The translations under genes and the position numbers were made by a program. Below the pieces are notes generated by a model. The model ran no database searches. It was not told the DNA's origin and worked only from the letters and a program-made list of their open reading frames with translations. Below are positions 8,342 through 18,039 of a stretch of DNA of 64,000 nucleotides, piece after piece. The DNA is from Paenochrobactrum pullorum (GTDB taxonomy: Bacteria > Pseudomonadota > Alphaproteobacteria > Rhizobiales > Rhizobiaceae), in NCBI RefSeq assembly GCF_041929845.1, contig NZ_JBHEEH010000001.1, positions 372,001-436,000 on the forward strand, read 5' to 3'. Within the stretch, counting starts at the first letter, position 1. Every line of letters begins with the position of its first letter.

Positions 8342-8983
8342 ATGTTGTTACTTGAAAAGATTGGCAATCCAAAACATGTCGTCAGACTGGCCGTGCTTGG
8401 CCTGTTGGTTGGCGTACCAACGGTGGGATATGCGGCACCGGCTATTGTCACCGGTAATGTTAATGTGCGTGAAGGTGCTGCGGCGCGTTATAAGAAAATC
8501 GGAACATTACGTCCGGGCTGGCAGGTTGAGGCAGGGCCGTGTCAGGCAGGCTGGTGTCATGTGCGAGTAGGCCGCATTTATGGTTGGGCATCTGCCCGAT
8601 ACTTAAGCTTTAATAATTATGCCCCGCAGATAGTGCAGCCTTCAACTTATTATGTTCGCCAGCCAGGCATTATTATTCAAAGCGGTCCGGTTTATAGGCG
8701 TCAGCCATATTGGGGCTGGAACAGCTGGGGCAGAAATGGCTGGGATTATCGTCCTCATCGCCATCACTATCGCCCGCCATATCGTCCAAGACCGCAACCA
8801 CCGGTGCCTTATGTGCCACATTATGATCCTTATGGTCCATCACCAACTGTTGGTCCCGGCCCTGTTTATCCGCCAATGCGCAATGTGCCGATTGGCGAAG
8901 GTGTGCGCCCTGCGGGCAAGGGAGCGCAGATGATTCCATTTGGTTCCGGTAAAATTAAAAATATCGTGCCGGCAGGCCGCTAA
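8342..8983 (+). CDS. exported SH3-domain protein with Pro/Tyr-rich tail
   Basis: A 213-residue secreted protein. The signal peptide ends near VPTVGYAAPA. One SH3b domain follows (VTGNVNVREGAAARYKKIG through GRIYGWASARYL, about residues 35-90), then a low-complexity tail rich in Pro, Tyr, Arg and Gly (about 105-190). The ATG at 8342 is chosen because GGAG lies 7 nt upstream; an ATG 6 nt earlier is too close to that site. The family is widespread in Hyphomicrobiales envelopes, and the role is probably cell-wall binding (inference). Flanked by the cyo terminator and a long gap, so a single-gene unit. Confidence 0.85.
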   Translation: MLLLEKIGNPKHVVRLAVLGLLVGVPTVGYAAPAIVTGNVNVREGAAARYKKIGTLRPGWQVEAGPCQAGWCHVRVGRIYGWASARYLSFNNYAPQIVQPSTYYVRQPGIIIQSGPVYRRQPYWGWNSWGRNGWDYRPHRHHYRPPYRPRPQPPVPYVPHYDPYGPSPTVGPGPVYPPMRNVPIGEGVRPAGKGAQMIPFGSGKIKNIVPAGR

Positions 8984-9371
8984 AATTATGACCGTCGGAT
9001 CATCGAAGCCGGGAATTTAGTAAGTTCAGTCAGGCTTAAGCAGAGTGAAGGAAATTATTACTTCAGAAATTACTTATATTTTATAATGGTTTGTCCGGCC
9101 TGTATGGGTGGCCGGACAACTCGGTCTCACGCATTAATATTTCATTTACCTAAAAGTTGAATTGCGGCTTATCTTGTTTAGCCGTTAACCATGCCTATGC
9201 TATTCACTGTATATCTCGGATGATGATAATTTTAAACTTGCCATGATGCCGGGAAACGACGTTGCACAGCAAAAAAGCAAGCTGTGGCAATCGACAAATA
9301 CGGACTGAACGGATAGAATTTCATCTGGAAATTTATCCAATTCAGTCTGTTCGTATGAGTTTAGTATAGGA
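8984..9371. other. intergenic region before tamA
   Basis: 388 bp with no supported gene. GTCCGGCC and GGCCGGAC (about 9092-9118) form a short inverted repeat that may terminate the SH3 gene transcript. The rest is AT-rich and presumably holds the tamA promoter. Confidence 0.5.
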
Positions 9372-11357
9372 ATGCACAAGCATATGAGACTGAAGGCAAA
9401 GCCCATATATAAAGCAAGCGTATTGGCATTGCTGATGGCTGCCCAGCTTTCACCATTCCTTGTATCTCCCGCACAGGCATTTGAATTGTTCGGTATTCAT
9501 TTGTGGGGCGAGAAGAAATCAACAGTTGATCCTGATGCAGTGATCGCTGAACCTAAAAACTATGATGTTGAAGTGGTTATCAGCGGCAAGCAGATCAATA
9601 CTGATGGTAAGGCGGACGATAGCAAGGCAATTATTGAAGGTGCATCCGGATTATTTTCAGATCAGGACAAGCCTGCTTCAGGATCGGCTGGTCTGCTGGC
9701 CAAAGCACGTGGTGATTATCGCCGTATTCTGGCCGCTCTTTACAATGAAGGGCGTTATGGCGGCACGATTTCAATTTTAGTCAACGGACGTGAAGCCAGC
9801 GACATTCCGCCGGATGCGGATATGCCTGATCATGTCAATATTGTGATGAATATTGATCCGGGACCGCAATTTCTGTTTTCGCGCGCCAGTATTGTCAATA
9901 TGGCACCGCCACGGGCGAAGCCGCGTCGTGATCAGGTGAAAACACCGGCAGAATCCGGTTTCGCCGATGGTGAAGTGGCTAAATCCGGCACGATTTTACG
10001 TGCCGAACGATTGGCCGTTGAAGCATGGCGTCAGCAAGGTTATGCCAAAGCCCGTATGAGTGACGAAGAGGTCACTGCTGATCATAAGGGCAATACAATT
10101 GCGGCCGTAATTACGATAGATCCTGGCATGCATGCGCAATATGGCCCCATCGCCGTTGAGGGTACCGACCGGATGGATCCGGCTTTTGTGGCTTGGATGA
10201 CCGGCCTGAAAGAGGGTGAGGATTTCGATCCGGCCGATTTGGAGCGTGCCAAAAAACGTTTGGCGCGTATGGAAGTTTTCCGGGCGATGAGCTTTCAGGA
10301 AGCTGAAAAAATCAATCCGGACGGCACATTGCCGATGACCTTGAATGTGCAGGAACGCAAACCGCGCCGTTTTGGTATTGGTGGCAGTTATTCCACATTA
10401 GATGGTTTTGGTGCAGAATCTTATTGGATGCACCGCAATTTGTTGGGCAAAGGCGAGCGTTTACGCGTTGAAGGTAAGATCAGCGGTATTGGTGGTTCGC
10501 AAAAGGATTCTTTCAATCCGAAGAACTATACCTATTTGCTGGGAACAAGTTTTACCAAACCGGGTGTCTTTACGCCGGATACGGATTTTGTCACCGGACT
10601 GAATGCACGCCGTGAAGTCATTGACGCCTATACGGAAACCTCCGTGAACCTCAAAGGCGGTTTTACGCATATCTTCTCTGATCAGTTATCAGGCAGCGCA
10701 TATGCCAATGTTGGTCGTTCGCATTTTAATGATGATTATTTTGGCAAGCGTGAATTCACCACGATAGGTCTGCAAGGCAATCTGCTTTATGATGGTCGTG
10801 ATGATAAAAATGATGCTAAACACGGGCTCTACGGTGAGTTGTATCTTGAGCCGTTTTATGAAGCTACATATGGCAACTTCATCAATAAATTTACCGCTGA
10901 AGGGCGCGCTTATTACAGCTTCGGTAAGGGTGACCGCGTAACATTGGCGGGTCGGGCAAAAGTTGGCTCTATTGTTGGTGCGGGCATTAGCGAATTGCCG
11001 CCGGATAAATTGTTCTTTGCCGGTGGCGGTGGTTCCATCCGTGGTTATGCTTATCGCAATGTTGGTGTGGAAACATCAACTGGCGAAATCATTGGTGGGC
11101 GCTCTTTGGTCGAGGCATCGGGTGAGGTTCGTGCGAAAGTAACAGAATCGATCGGTGTGGTGGCTTTTGCCGATGCAGGCTATGTGGGCGAGAAATCCTA
11201 TCCGGATTTCTCCGAAAAATTGCGCGTCGGCGTTGGTGGTGGTTTGCGTTATCATACCGGACTTGGCCCAATCCGCCTTGATGCAGCCGTGCCGCTTGAC
11301 CGTGGATCCGGTGATCCGAAATTTTCTTTCTATGTGGGTATAGGACAGTCGTTTTGA
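9372..11357 (+). CDS. tamA: TamA/BamA-family outer membrane assembly protein
   Basis: Outer-membrane Omp85-family protein of 661 residues, partner of TamB in the translocation and assembly module. The signal peptide ends near SPAQAFE (about residue 37). POTRA-type repeats span about 60-320, including the last repeat GTDRMDPAFVAWMTGLKEGE. The C-terminal beta-barrel covers about 340-661, with the Omp85 signature FAGGGGSIRGYAYRNVG, a terminal-barrel segment RYHTGLGPIRLDAAVPL, and a final Phe (GIGQSF) as expected for Bam recognition. The stop overlaps the TTG start of tamB, so the two are co-translated. Confidence 0.94.
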   Translation: MHKHMRLKAKPIYKASVLALLMAAQLSPFLVSPAQAFELFGIHLWGEKKSTVDPDAVIAEPKNYDVEVVISGKQINTDGKADDSKAIIEGASGLFSDQDKPASGSAGLLAKARGDYRRILAALYNEGRYGGTISILVNGREASDIPPDADMPDHVNIVMNIDPGPQFLFSRASIVNMAPPRAKPRRDQVKTPAESGFADGEVAKSGTILRAERLAVEAWRQQGYAKARMSDEEVTADHKGNTIAAVITIDPGMHAQYGPIAVEGTDRMDPAFVAWMTGLKEGEDFDPADLERAKKRLARMEVFRAMSFQEAEKINPDGTLPMTLNVQERKPRRFGIGGSYSTLDGFGAESYWMHRNLLGKGERLRVEGKISGIGGSQKDSFNPKNYTYLLGTSFTKPGVFTPDTDFVTGLNARREVIDAYTETSVNLKGGFTHIFSDQLSGSAYANVGRSHFNDDYFGKREFTTIGLQGNLLYDGRDDKNDAKHGLYGELYLEPFYEATYGNFINKFTAEGRAYYSFGKGDRVTLAGRAKVGSIVGAGISELPPDKLFFAGGGGSIRGYAYRNVGVETSTGEIIGGRSLVEASGEVRAKVTESIGVVAFADAGYVGEKSYPDFSEKLRVGVGGGLRYHTGLGPIRLDAAVPLDRGSGDPKFSFYVGIGQSF

Positions 11358-14300
11358 CACGATTACTGACACTTGTTTTTGTTCTTTTGTTTGCTCTGCC
11401 GGTTTTCGCACAGGATCAGGCGGAGGAAGAGAAATCGTATTTTCTGTCCTTCATTGAAAATCAATTATCCGCACCAAACCGCAGAATTTCTTTCTCTGGT
11501 CTGAACGGTGTTTTATCTTCCGAAGCTAAAGTTGGTGCAATCACTATCGCTGACCGTGAAGGTGTATGGCTGCGTATTGAAAACGCAACGCTGAACTGGA
11601 GCCGTCTGGCGCTGTTGCGCGGTAATTTAAGCATTCAGAACCTATCGGCCGAGCGTGTGGATTTTTTGCGTACACCTTTGCCGGACAGCAATGTTCCATC
11701 ACCTGAATCGTCAAGCTTCAGCGTACCTGAATTGCCATTATCAGTGCATCTTGATCAACTTGATATTGCGCGTATTCATTTTGGCAAAGAGGTTTTTGGC
11801 CTTGAATCGGATGTATCTGCCAAAGGTAAATTGGCGCTGGCTGATGGCTCGCTGCAATCCGAATTTGCGATCAACCGTCTTGACGGACCGGGTGGCAAAT
11901 TTGATCTGAAAGCAGATTTTACCAATAGCACACAGAAGCTTGATCTGAATTTGCAGGCTGAGGAACCGGCCAATGGAATTATCGCCAATCTGTTGAACAT
12001 TGATGGTCGTCCGCCGGTCAAACTCGATGTGCAAGGTGCAGGCGTTCTAGATGATTTGAATATTGATCTGGCTCTTGATGCCGACGGCAAGCGCATTTTG
12101 ACCGGTGCTTTGACAGTGGATCGCATAGATCAGGGCCAAGATCAGGGCCAAGATCAGGGCCAAGATCAGGGACGTGCGTTTAATGTGCGCCTCAATGGTC
12201 CGATTGCAGCTTTGGTTCCGCAGGAATTTCGTGACTTCTTTGGTGCTGACACCAAGCTTTCCGCACTTGGGCTGATTAAGGATCAAGGCGGTATGCGCCT
12301 CGATGATCTGGCAGTTGATAGTGCGGCATTGAAGCTTGCCGCTTCTGCTGAGAGCGGCAAAGACGGCTTTTTGAACCGTCTTCGTGTTGATCTAACACTG
12401 GCTGATGCTGAAAAAGGGCGCGTCTTGCTGCCGGTTTCAGGAGGTGAAACCTCTGTTGCCAATGCGCGTTTGCAGGTTGCTTTTGGTGACCGACCGACCA
12501 ATGACTGGGTTGGACGTCTTGATATTGCAAAGTTAAAAACGGCTAATCTTACCAGTGACCATATCAGTTTCGATATGGGTGGCTTGGCAGAAAATCTCGA
12601 TCAGCCGGATGCACGCCATATTAGTTTTGATGTGAAGGGGAATGTCGGCGGTCTTGATTCGCCCAATGCGGAATTGGCGCAGGCGCTTGGCGAAAAAATA
12701 GACCTTTTGATTAATGGTAACTGGACAGCCGGTCGTCCGGTTGATTTGAACCGTGCGGATATTATCGCGCAAGATACCAAGCTGAGCCTGAAGGGTATTA
12801 TTGAAGAAAACCGTTTTAACGGGGATATCAATGCGGCAATTGAAAGTTTGTCGCCATTTGGTGCGCTTGCCGGACGCGATCTTGGCGGTGCACTGCATCT
12901 GGCTGCCAAAGGTAAAATCGATCCATTAACAGGAGCCTTCGATCTTGATCTGGATGGCAGTGCCGATGGTATGCGCACCGGTATTGAAGCGGCTGACAAA
13001 GTACTGGCCGGTCAGACCCGTCTGACAGGCGGCATTGCTCGCGGGCCGGAGGGCTTTGCAGCGCGTGATTTCCGTGTTGTTAACGAGCAGACCGAACTGA
13101 CCGCCAACGGGGTTTTTGCCAGCAAGGATGCAGATTTTAACTTTTCCGCTTCGCTTTCAGATATGGCTTATGTGTCGGCTCAGACATCGGGCAAGTTGAC
13201 TGTCAAAGGCAGTGCGCGTGGCAATGACGGTGTGTTCGCCGTGGCAATGCGTGTGGCAGCGCCAGAGGGCACACTTGCCGGTCAGAAGCTAAGTAACGGC
13301 GCATTTGATTTTAACGCCTTGATGGATGGTAATTCGAAAACCGGCACCGTTTTGAATGGTCAGTTGGCAGGCCATGCGTTTCTTAATGGTGAGCGTGTTG
13401 ATTTGTCGACATTGGTTGATCTGATTGATGACGAAAAACGTTTGAGCAACCTGTTTTTCAAAGCAGGTGGGGCAGAAGTTCGCGGCAATGTCACACAAAC
13501 CGCCAAAGGTTTGTTTGACGGCCAGCTACAGGTCGATGCACCTGATGTCTCCACTGCTGCAGCCTTGTTCCTGGTTGAAGCAACGGGTGCCGTTAAAGCC
13601 GAAATCGGCCTTGATCATAATGGCGAAAACCAAAATGCCGTTATCAATGCGAATGTGAAAAACCTGAAAGCTAACGGCAACCACATCGATACTGCCGATA
13701 TTGCGATGAAAGCGCAGGATCTCTTGGGCGTTCCGGTTGTTGATGGTCATGCAACAGCACGTAATATCAAAGTGGGTGATTTCGGCATTGATACGCTTGA
13801 TGCACAAGCCAATGCACAAGGCTCGAAAACACAGTTTAATGCCAATACGAAGCTTTCTATTGGTACCGCTGTGACGGCTGCCGGTTCATTGGAGCCGAAA
13901 GATGGTGGCTTCCTGTTAAGCTTGATGAAGGCGGAAGTGAAGCAGGCGCAGTTGAATGCAATTCTTGCGTCCCCTGCTGATATAGCCGTGCGAGATGGTC
14001 GTATTTCCTTTGGTGATGTTATCATTAATGCCAGCAATGGCGGCAATAGTGGTCAGGTGAAGGTAAAAGGCGGTTTGGCAGATAAATTTGATTTATCTGT
14101 CGCCATTTCTGATTTGCCCCTGGCGCTTGCCAATGCGGTGCAGCCGGCACTTGGCCTTGGCGGTATCGTCAATGGTACAGCGCATATTACCGGCACGGCT
14201 GATGCGCCGGATGTGCGTTTTGATTTGCAGGCACGCGGTGTAACAGCTGCTGAATTGAAAAAACAGGGTATTGCTGCACTTGATGCTGATGCAAAAGGAA

Positions 14301-16024
14301 CATCTGCTAACAATCGTCTCAATGTTGAGGCCCGCATATTCGGTGGTGGCGGCATTGATATACGTGCTAATGGCGGTGTGCCTTTAGACAAAGGCGAATT
14401 GGCGCTTGATGTGAACCTTACCCAATTGCCACTGGCCGTTTTAAACGGTGCGGTGAAGGGGCAGGATTTGCGCGGGGTCGTTACCGGTTTTGCTCGTGTG
14501 ACCGGTACTTTGCAAAACCCGAATGCAAAGTTCTCGCTGAAGGGCAGCGAGCTTGCCACAACTTTCTTACGTGAAAACGGTCTTGCACCTCTAACCTTGA
14601 ATGCGGCCGGTGATTATGCCGGAGAAGCGGTCAATTTCTCCAGCCTTACAGTTGATGGCCCTAAAGGTCTCAATGTTCGTGCTGATGGTAAAGTGCCGTT
14701 TTCAGGTCAAGGTTTGGGCGTTAATGTAACCGGTAATGTGCCTTTGGCGCTTGCCAATCGTTTTTTAGCAGATCGCGGTTCGCAAGCCAGCGGTACTCTG
14801 TCGTTGACAGCTTCTGTGTCCGGTGGATTTGATCACCCGCAATTGCGCGGTATGTTCTCAACCAATGGCGCACAGTTTATTGATCCGGAAACCAATGTCC
14901 GTCTCAATAATATCAATGTGATGGGTAGTCTTGACGGCGAAACGATTTCGCTGCGTCAGATTAATGCGGATCTGGGCAGCGGTGGTTCGCTAAGCGCAAG
15001 CGGAACGATTTCCACCAATATGGCAGCTGCAATGCCTGCCAATATTGAGATCAAGTTTAATCGTGCGCGTTATGCCGATGGTGCGCTGGTGGTTGCAACC
15101 GTTAATGGCGGTCTGTCGATTACAGGGCCGTTGTTACGTGATCCTCTGATTGGTGGCCGTATTGATGTGGAACGCGCTGAAATCTCTGTGCCTGAAAGCA
15201 TGGGCGGCAGTGCTGCAAGCATTAATGTGAACCATATTAATACACCGCTTGCCGTGATGCGTACGCTGACACGGGCGAAGGTTGAAACGCGAAAAGGGCC
15301 AATTCCAACACCTTCCGCACGTCCAAGTGTCGCCAAGCTGGATATTCTGGTCAATGCACCAAACAAGATTTTCGTGCGTGGTCGTGGTCTTGATACGGAG
15401 CTGGGCGGTCGTTTGCGCTTGACAGGACCTGTGACCAATATCCAGCCTGTTGGCGGCTTTGATTTGTTGCGTGGCCGTATCAGCATTATGGGTCAGCGTA
15501 TTACCTTTGATGAAGGACAGGTGACACTGATTGGCGATCTCAATCCGCAGGTCAATTTTGTCGCGCGTACTGAAGGCAATGATATTGTTGTGCTTGTTAC
15601 GGTTAAAGGTACTGTTGACGATCTCGACATTTCGTTCAGCTCACAGCCGGAACTGCCACAGGATGAAGTTTTGGCGCGCTTACTCTTCAATCGTTCGATC
15701 AGCGAATTGTCACCTTTCCAGATTGCACAGCTGGCCGCAGCCGCGGCAGAACTGGCAGGCGGCTCCAATACCTCATTGATGGGAAGTATCCGTCAAGGTA
15801 TCGGTTTGGATGATTTGGACGTTGTTACCGACCAGCAGGGCAATACTGCTGTTCGCGCAGGCACATATATCCGTGACAATATTTATCTGGGCGTTGAGGC
15901 TGGTTCTGCCGGAACAACCAAAGGTACCGTGAATATGGATATTACCCGCAGCCTGAAGGCCAAAGCATCTGTTGGTTCAGACGGTAATTCCAGTGCGGGT
16001 GTGTTCTACGAACGCGATTACTAA
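11354..16024 (+). CDS. tamB: translocation/assembly module protein TamB
   Basis: A 1556-residue AsmA-like protein that spans the periplasm from an inner-membrane anchor to TamA and is now thought to move phospholipids or substrates to the outer membrane. The N-terminal hydrophobic segment is LLTLVFVLLFALPVFAQ. A very long body of repeating beta-strand units follows, and the conserved DUF490 domain lies at about 1190-1556 (FDLLRGRISIMGQRITFDEG; DDLDVVTDQQG). The start is a TTG whose last two bases are the first two of the tamA stop TGA. A 12-bp tandem repeat encodes a short DQGQ repeat at residues 259-273. Confidence 0.95.
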   Translation: MTRLLTLVFVLLFALPVFAQDQAEEEKSYFLSFIENQLSAPNRRISFSGLNGVLSSEAKVGAITIADREGVWLRIENATLNWSRLALLRGNLSIQNLSAERVDFLRTPLPDSNVPSPESSSFSVPELPLSVHLDQLDIARIHFGKEVFGLESDVSAKGKLALADGSLQSEFAINRLDGPGGKFDLKADFTNSTQKLDLNLQAEEPANGIIANLLNIDGRPPVKLDVQGAGVLDDLNIDLALDADGKRILTGALTVDRIDQGQDQGQDQGQDQGRAFNVRLNGPIAALVPQEFRDFFGADTKLSALGLIKDQGGMRLDDLAVDSAALKLAASAESGKDGFLNRLRVDLTLADAEKGRVLLPVSGGETSVANARLQVAFGDRPTNDWVGRLDIAKLKTANLTSDHISFDMGGLAENLDQPDARHISFDVKGNVGGLDSPNAELAQALGEKIDLLINGNWTAGRPVDLNRADIIAQDTKLSLKGIIEENRFNGDINAAIESLSPFGALAGRDLGGALHLAAKGKIDPLTGAFDLDLDGSADGMRTGIEAADKVLAGQTRLTGGIARGPEGFAARDFRVVNEQTELTANGVFASKDADFNFSASLSDMAYVSAQTSGKLTVKGSARGNDGVFAVAMRVAAPEGTLAGQKLSNGAFDFNALMDGNSKTGTVLNGQLAGHAFLNGERVDLSTLVDLIDDEKRLSNLFFKAGGAEVRGNVTQTAKGLFDGQLQVDAPDVSTAAALFLVEATGAVKAEIGLDHNGENQNAVINANVKNLKANGNHIDTADIAMKAQDLLGVPVVDGHATARNIKVGDFGIDTLDAQANAQGSKTQFNANTKLSIGTAVTAAGSLEPKDGGFLLSLMKAEVKQAQLNAILASPADIAVRDGRISFGDVIINASNGGNSGQVKVKGGLADKFDLSVAISDLPLALANAVQPALGLGGIVNGTAHITGTADAPDVRFDLQARGVTAAELKKQGIAALDADAKGTSANNRLNVEARIFGGGGIDIRANGGVPLDKGELALDVNLTQLPLAVLNGAVKGQDLRGVVTGFARVTGTLQNPNAKFSLKGSELATTFLRENGLAPLTLNAAGDYAGEAVNFSSLTVDGPKGLNVRADGKVPFSGQGLGVNVTGNVPLALANRFLADRGSQASGTLSLTASVSGGFDHPQLRGMFSTNGAQFIDPETNVRLNNINVMGSLDGETISLRQINADLGSGGSLSASGTISTNMAAAMPANIEIKFNRARYADGALVVATVNGGLSITGPLLRDPLIGGRIDVERAEISVPESMGGSAASINVNHINTPLAVMRTLTRAKVETRKGPIPTPSARPSVAKLDILVNAPNKIFVRGRGLDTELGGRLRLTGPVTNIQPVGGFDLLRGRISIMGQRITFDEGQVTLIGDLNPQVNFVARTEGNDIVVLVTVKGTVDDLDISFSSQPELPQDEVLARLLFNRSISELSPFQIAQLAAAAAELAGGSNTSLMGSIRQGIGLDDLDVVTDQQGNTAVRAGTYIRDNIYLGVEAGSAGTTKGTVNMDITRSLKAKASVGSDGNSSAGVFYERDY
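12128..12172 (+). repeat. in-frame 12-bp tandem repeat in tamB
   Basis: The unit GATCAGGGCCAA is present 3.75 times without a mismatch, encoding (Asp-Gln-Gly-Gln)n at TamB residues 259-273. The unit is a multiple of 3, so copy-number change would lengthen or shorten a loop without a frameshift. Confidence 0.95.
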
Positions 16025-16153
16025 AACATAAAGCGTTTTATTTTATGATCCGGCAGCTCATTTATTTGAACGGATGAAGCTGTCGGATTAACGCTTCCTA
16101 AACCATAAAAGCGCAAGGTCATTTTTGATATTAATCATGACCGGAATACGTTT

Positions 16154-16879
16154 ATGGCGAAGTTTGACGCGCAATTTAACCGTCGTACATTTTTGCTGGG
16201 CGCTGGCTCGGTAGCTTTTACAGCAGTGGCTGGTTGCCAGTCGATGGATATGTCGGCTTTGCAGATGAATGTTGACCCAATGAGCACCGGCGGCATTTCA
16301 CCGATGCGGCCGCAGATCAGTGTTGATAAAGCCATTACCACACCGGATGTGATGTATGCGGCGGTGCATGAGGGGGAGTATAGTCTCCCTGCTATTCCGT
16401 ATCAAAAAGTGTCGAAAGAATTCCGCCGCCAGATTGTACCCGATCCAACCGGTGAAGTACCCGGCACGATCGTTGTCGATACGGCCAATCATTTTCTCTA
16501 TCTGGTACAGCCGGGCGGTGATGCTTTGCGTTATGGTGTCGGCATTGGCAAAGCTGGTTTTGAGTGGTCGGGACGCGCCAATGTGCAGTATAAAAGGCAA
16601 TGGCCGCGTTGGACTCCGCCGCCGGAAATGATCAAACGTCAGCCGGAATTGGAAAAATATCGTAATGGTATGGAGCCGGGCCCGCAAAATCCGCTGGGCG
16701 CGCGCGCGCTTTATATTTTCCAAAACGGGCAGGATACAGGTTACCGTATTCACGGGTCACCGGAATGGTGGTCAATCGGACAATCTATGTCGTCCGGCTG
16801 CATCCGTTTGATGAATCAGGATATTATTGACCTTTATAACCGAACTGAGGGCAAGGCGCCGATCGTGGTTCGAGCCTGA
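16154..16879 (+). CDS. L,D-transpeptidase (ErfK/YbiS/YcfS/YnhG family) lipoprotein
   Basis: A 241-residue periplasmic L,D-transpeptidase that can form 3-3 peptidoglycan cross-links or attach outer-membrane proteins to the wall. The N-terminus carries a twin-arginine-like motif NRRTFLLGAG and a lipobox AVAGC with Cys at residue 28, so it is probably a Tat-exported lipoprotein. The YkuD catalytic domain covers about 95-240, with the active-site H200 (IHGSPEWW) and nucleophile C216 in SSGCIRL. Family members in this group commonly link outer-membrane beta-barrel proteins to peptidoglycan. It lies 129 bp after tamB. The hairpin just downstream carries its T-run on the minus strand and serves the facing gene. 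Confidence 0.94.
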   Translation: MAKFDAQFNRRTFLLGAGSVAFTAVAGCQSMDMSALQMNVDPMSTGGISPMRPQISVDKAITTPDVMYAAVHEGEYSLPAIPYQKVSKEFRRQIVPDPTGEVPGTIVVDTANHFLYLVQPGGDALRYGVGIGKAGFEWSGRANVQYKRQWPRWTPPPEMIKRQPELEKYRNGMEPGPQNPLGARALYIFQNGQDTGYRIHGSPEWWSIGQSMSSGCIRLMNQDIIDLYNRTEGKAPIVVRA

Positions 16880-16895
16880 GCAGGCAGATAAAAAT

Positions 16896-16931
16896 CCGGA
16901 TGAGACTGAGGTCAGGAGAAGTCTCATCCGG
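16896..16931 (-). terminator. terminator of the small minus-strand gene
   Basis: Perfect 12-bp inverted repeat CCGGATGAGACT / AGTCTCATCCGG with a 12-nt loop. On the minus strand it is followed by ATTTTTATC, so it terminates leftward transcription from 17203; no T-run follows on the plus strand. Confidence 0.85.
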
Positions 16932-16969
16932 TGCACTTTAACAAGTTTGGGTGATAAAGTGCAGCAGCA

Positions 16970-17203
16970 TCAACGCATGGCTAAACGCTGGGCGCTGTGC
17001 TGTTTGTCGGAAAAGTCAACAACGAGCTTTTGGATATCCGTACTTGTTACATCAGCCAGTGTTTGTACCACAGGCATAGGCGAAACGATTTCGGCCACTT
17101 TGTAAGTGGTCAGCGGATGTTGCTGGCTCATCATAAGCAGTGAAGCTGCTGTCAAAGCTGAAGCCGCAATAATTCCGAGGCGTTTTTCAGTACTGGCAAG
17201 CAT
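16970..17203 (-). CDS. small membrane-anchored or secreted protein, unknown
   Basis: A 77-residue protein with one hydrophobic segment (about residues 9-25, LGIIAASALTAASLLMM) and a polar C-terminal part rich in Val, Asp and Gln. Support that it is real: a strong GGAGAG ribosome site 4-9 nt before the ATG, a self-contained unit, and a perfect 12-bp terminator 39 bp after the stop. No family was recognised. An N-terminal anchor or uncleaved signal with a periplasmic tail is the simplest reading. It is downstream of, and on the same strand as, the cysteine-rich operon, but 147 bp separate them. Confidence 0.65.
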   Translation of the reverse strand: MLASTEKRLGIIAASALTAASLLMMSQQHPLTTYKVAEIVSPMPVVQTLADVTSTDIQKLVVDFSDKQHSAQRLAMR

Positions 17204-17350
17204 AACACTCTCCGTTGTGTGGGGCATTTGAGAAGACTGGGCTCAAATGCAAGAGTTAACTGTTGGTCCGGCGATGCGTATCTTAAGTGTCAGTCGGGAG
17301 GATTAGGGCAAACTGATTAAGACCGCACCGCCTCATGTTCAGACTGATCT

Positions 17351-17857
17351 CTAGTGAACGGTCACCGCCGAGGTACGGCTAAGTGCGCTCATCAATGCAT
17401 TCGTAGGAATCGGCAGTAAAATCTGATCAGCCGCCATCAAGCCATCAGCAAAATCCTGCGCTGCCTTTTCCACTTCCAGACAGCGGCTTTTGCAAGCTAT
17501 GGAGCCAAGACAGGCATCGATTGTCGCTTGATCGCCGTTCTGCATAGCGGAAATTAGCCCTAAGGTCAGGCATTCAGCCTGACAGACCTGATGGGAATCG
17601 AAGGGGAAACTATGCAAAGGGCATAAGGCGCAGTGGCGCAGCACGCGTACAAATTGCGAAAGCTCCGCAATGAGTGCTTTGCTGGCATCAATGCCAACCG
17701 CATCACTATAAAGTGCCCAGGTCATTTCCCATGGCAAAACGGTTCCGGTTTCAAAGCCGGCAATCCAGCGACGATAACCTTCAAGCACCAGCCGTTCCGG
17801 CAGGCGGTCAAAATAGCATGTGTTGCTGCCGTTTAATTCGGCAATACGTGGGTTCAT
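17351..17857 (-). CDS. cysteine-rich protein of unknown function, second gene of ICE-controlled operon
   Basis: A 168-residue protein without a signal peptide, so probably cytosolic. It contains eight Cys: 14, 76, 79, 92, 96, 116, 122 and 126. They form a C-x2-C, C-x3-C and C-x5-C-x3-C series with His at 75, 82 and 89, inside a predicted helical region. The pattern suggests metal or Fe-S binding, loosely like helical copper-binding Cys proteins, but no named family is recognised. The ATG is preceded by GGAGG at 5 nt and overlaps the stop of the upstream 61-codon gene (ATGA), so the two are translationally coupled. The operon lies behind an Irr-type ICE motif at 18200, which points to iron or heme control. 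Confidence 0.8.
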   Translation of the reverse strand: MNPRIAELNGSNTCYFDRLPERLVLEGYRRWIAGFETGTVLPWEMTWALYSDAVGIDASKALIAELSQFVRVLRHCALCPLHSFPFDSHQVCQAECLTLGLISAMQNGDQATIDACLGSIACKSRCLEVEKAAQDFADGLMAADQILLPIPTNALMSALSRTSAVTVH

Positions 17858-18039
17858 GAGAACCTCCGCGGTGCAGCTTCGCAAGCTGTGCTGGCAACTG
17901 GGTGATATAAATAAGGTGCTGCTGCCATTGGGGCAAAAGCAGAGGCAGAGGCAATAATGCGTTGACCATTGGTTGCGGAGAAAAATTGCACCTGCAATCT
18001 GTCATCCGCAGCGTAACGGTCTTTTTTGAGACCAAACAT
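17854..18039 (-). CDS. 61-residue protein of unknown function, first gene of ICE-controlled operon
   Basis: Small protein starting MFGLKKDRYAADDRLQVQFF, with an Ala/Pro-rich middle (SASAFAPMAAAPYLYHP) and a short basic end. A strong GGAGG lies 5 nt before the ATG. Its stop codon overlaps the start of the cysteine-rich gene by 4 bp. One Cys and no membrane helix of full length. No family was recognised. It could be a partner, substrate or chaperone of the downstream protein, or a small precursor peptide; nothing in the sequence decides. Confidence 0.75.
   Translation of the reverse strand: MFGLKKDRYAADDRLQVQFFSATNGQRIIASASAFAPMAAAPYLYHPVASTACEAAPRRFS

Noticed and set aside
12047..12286. Minus-strand frame with repeated Leu-Ile-Leu-Ala units
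   Set aside because: The pattern is only the reverse reading of the tamB tandem repeat.
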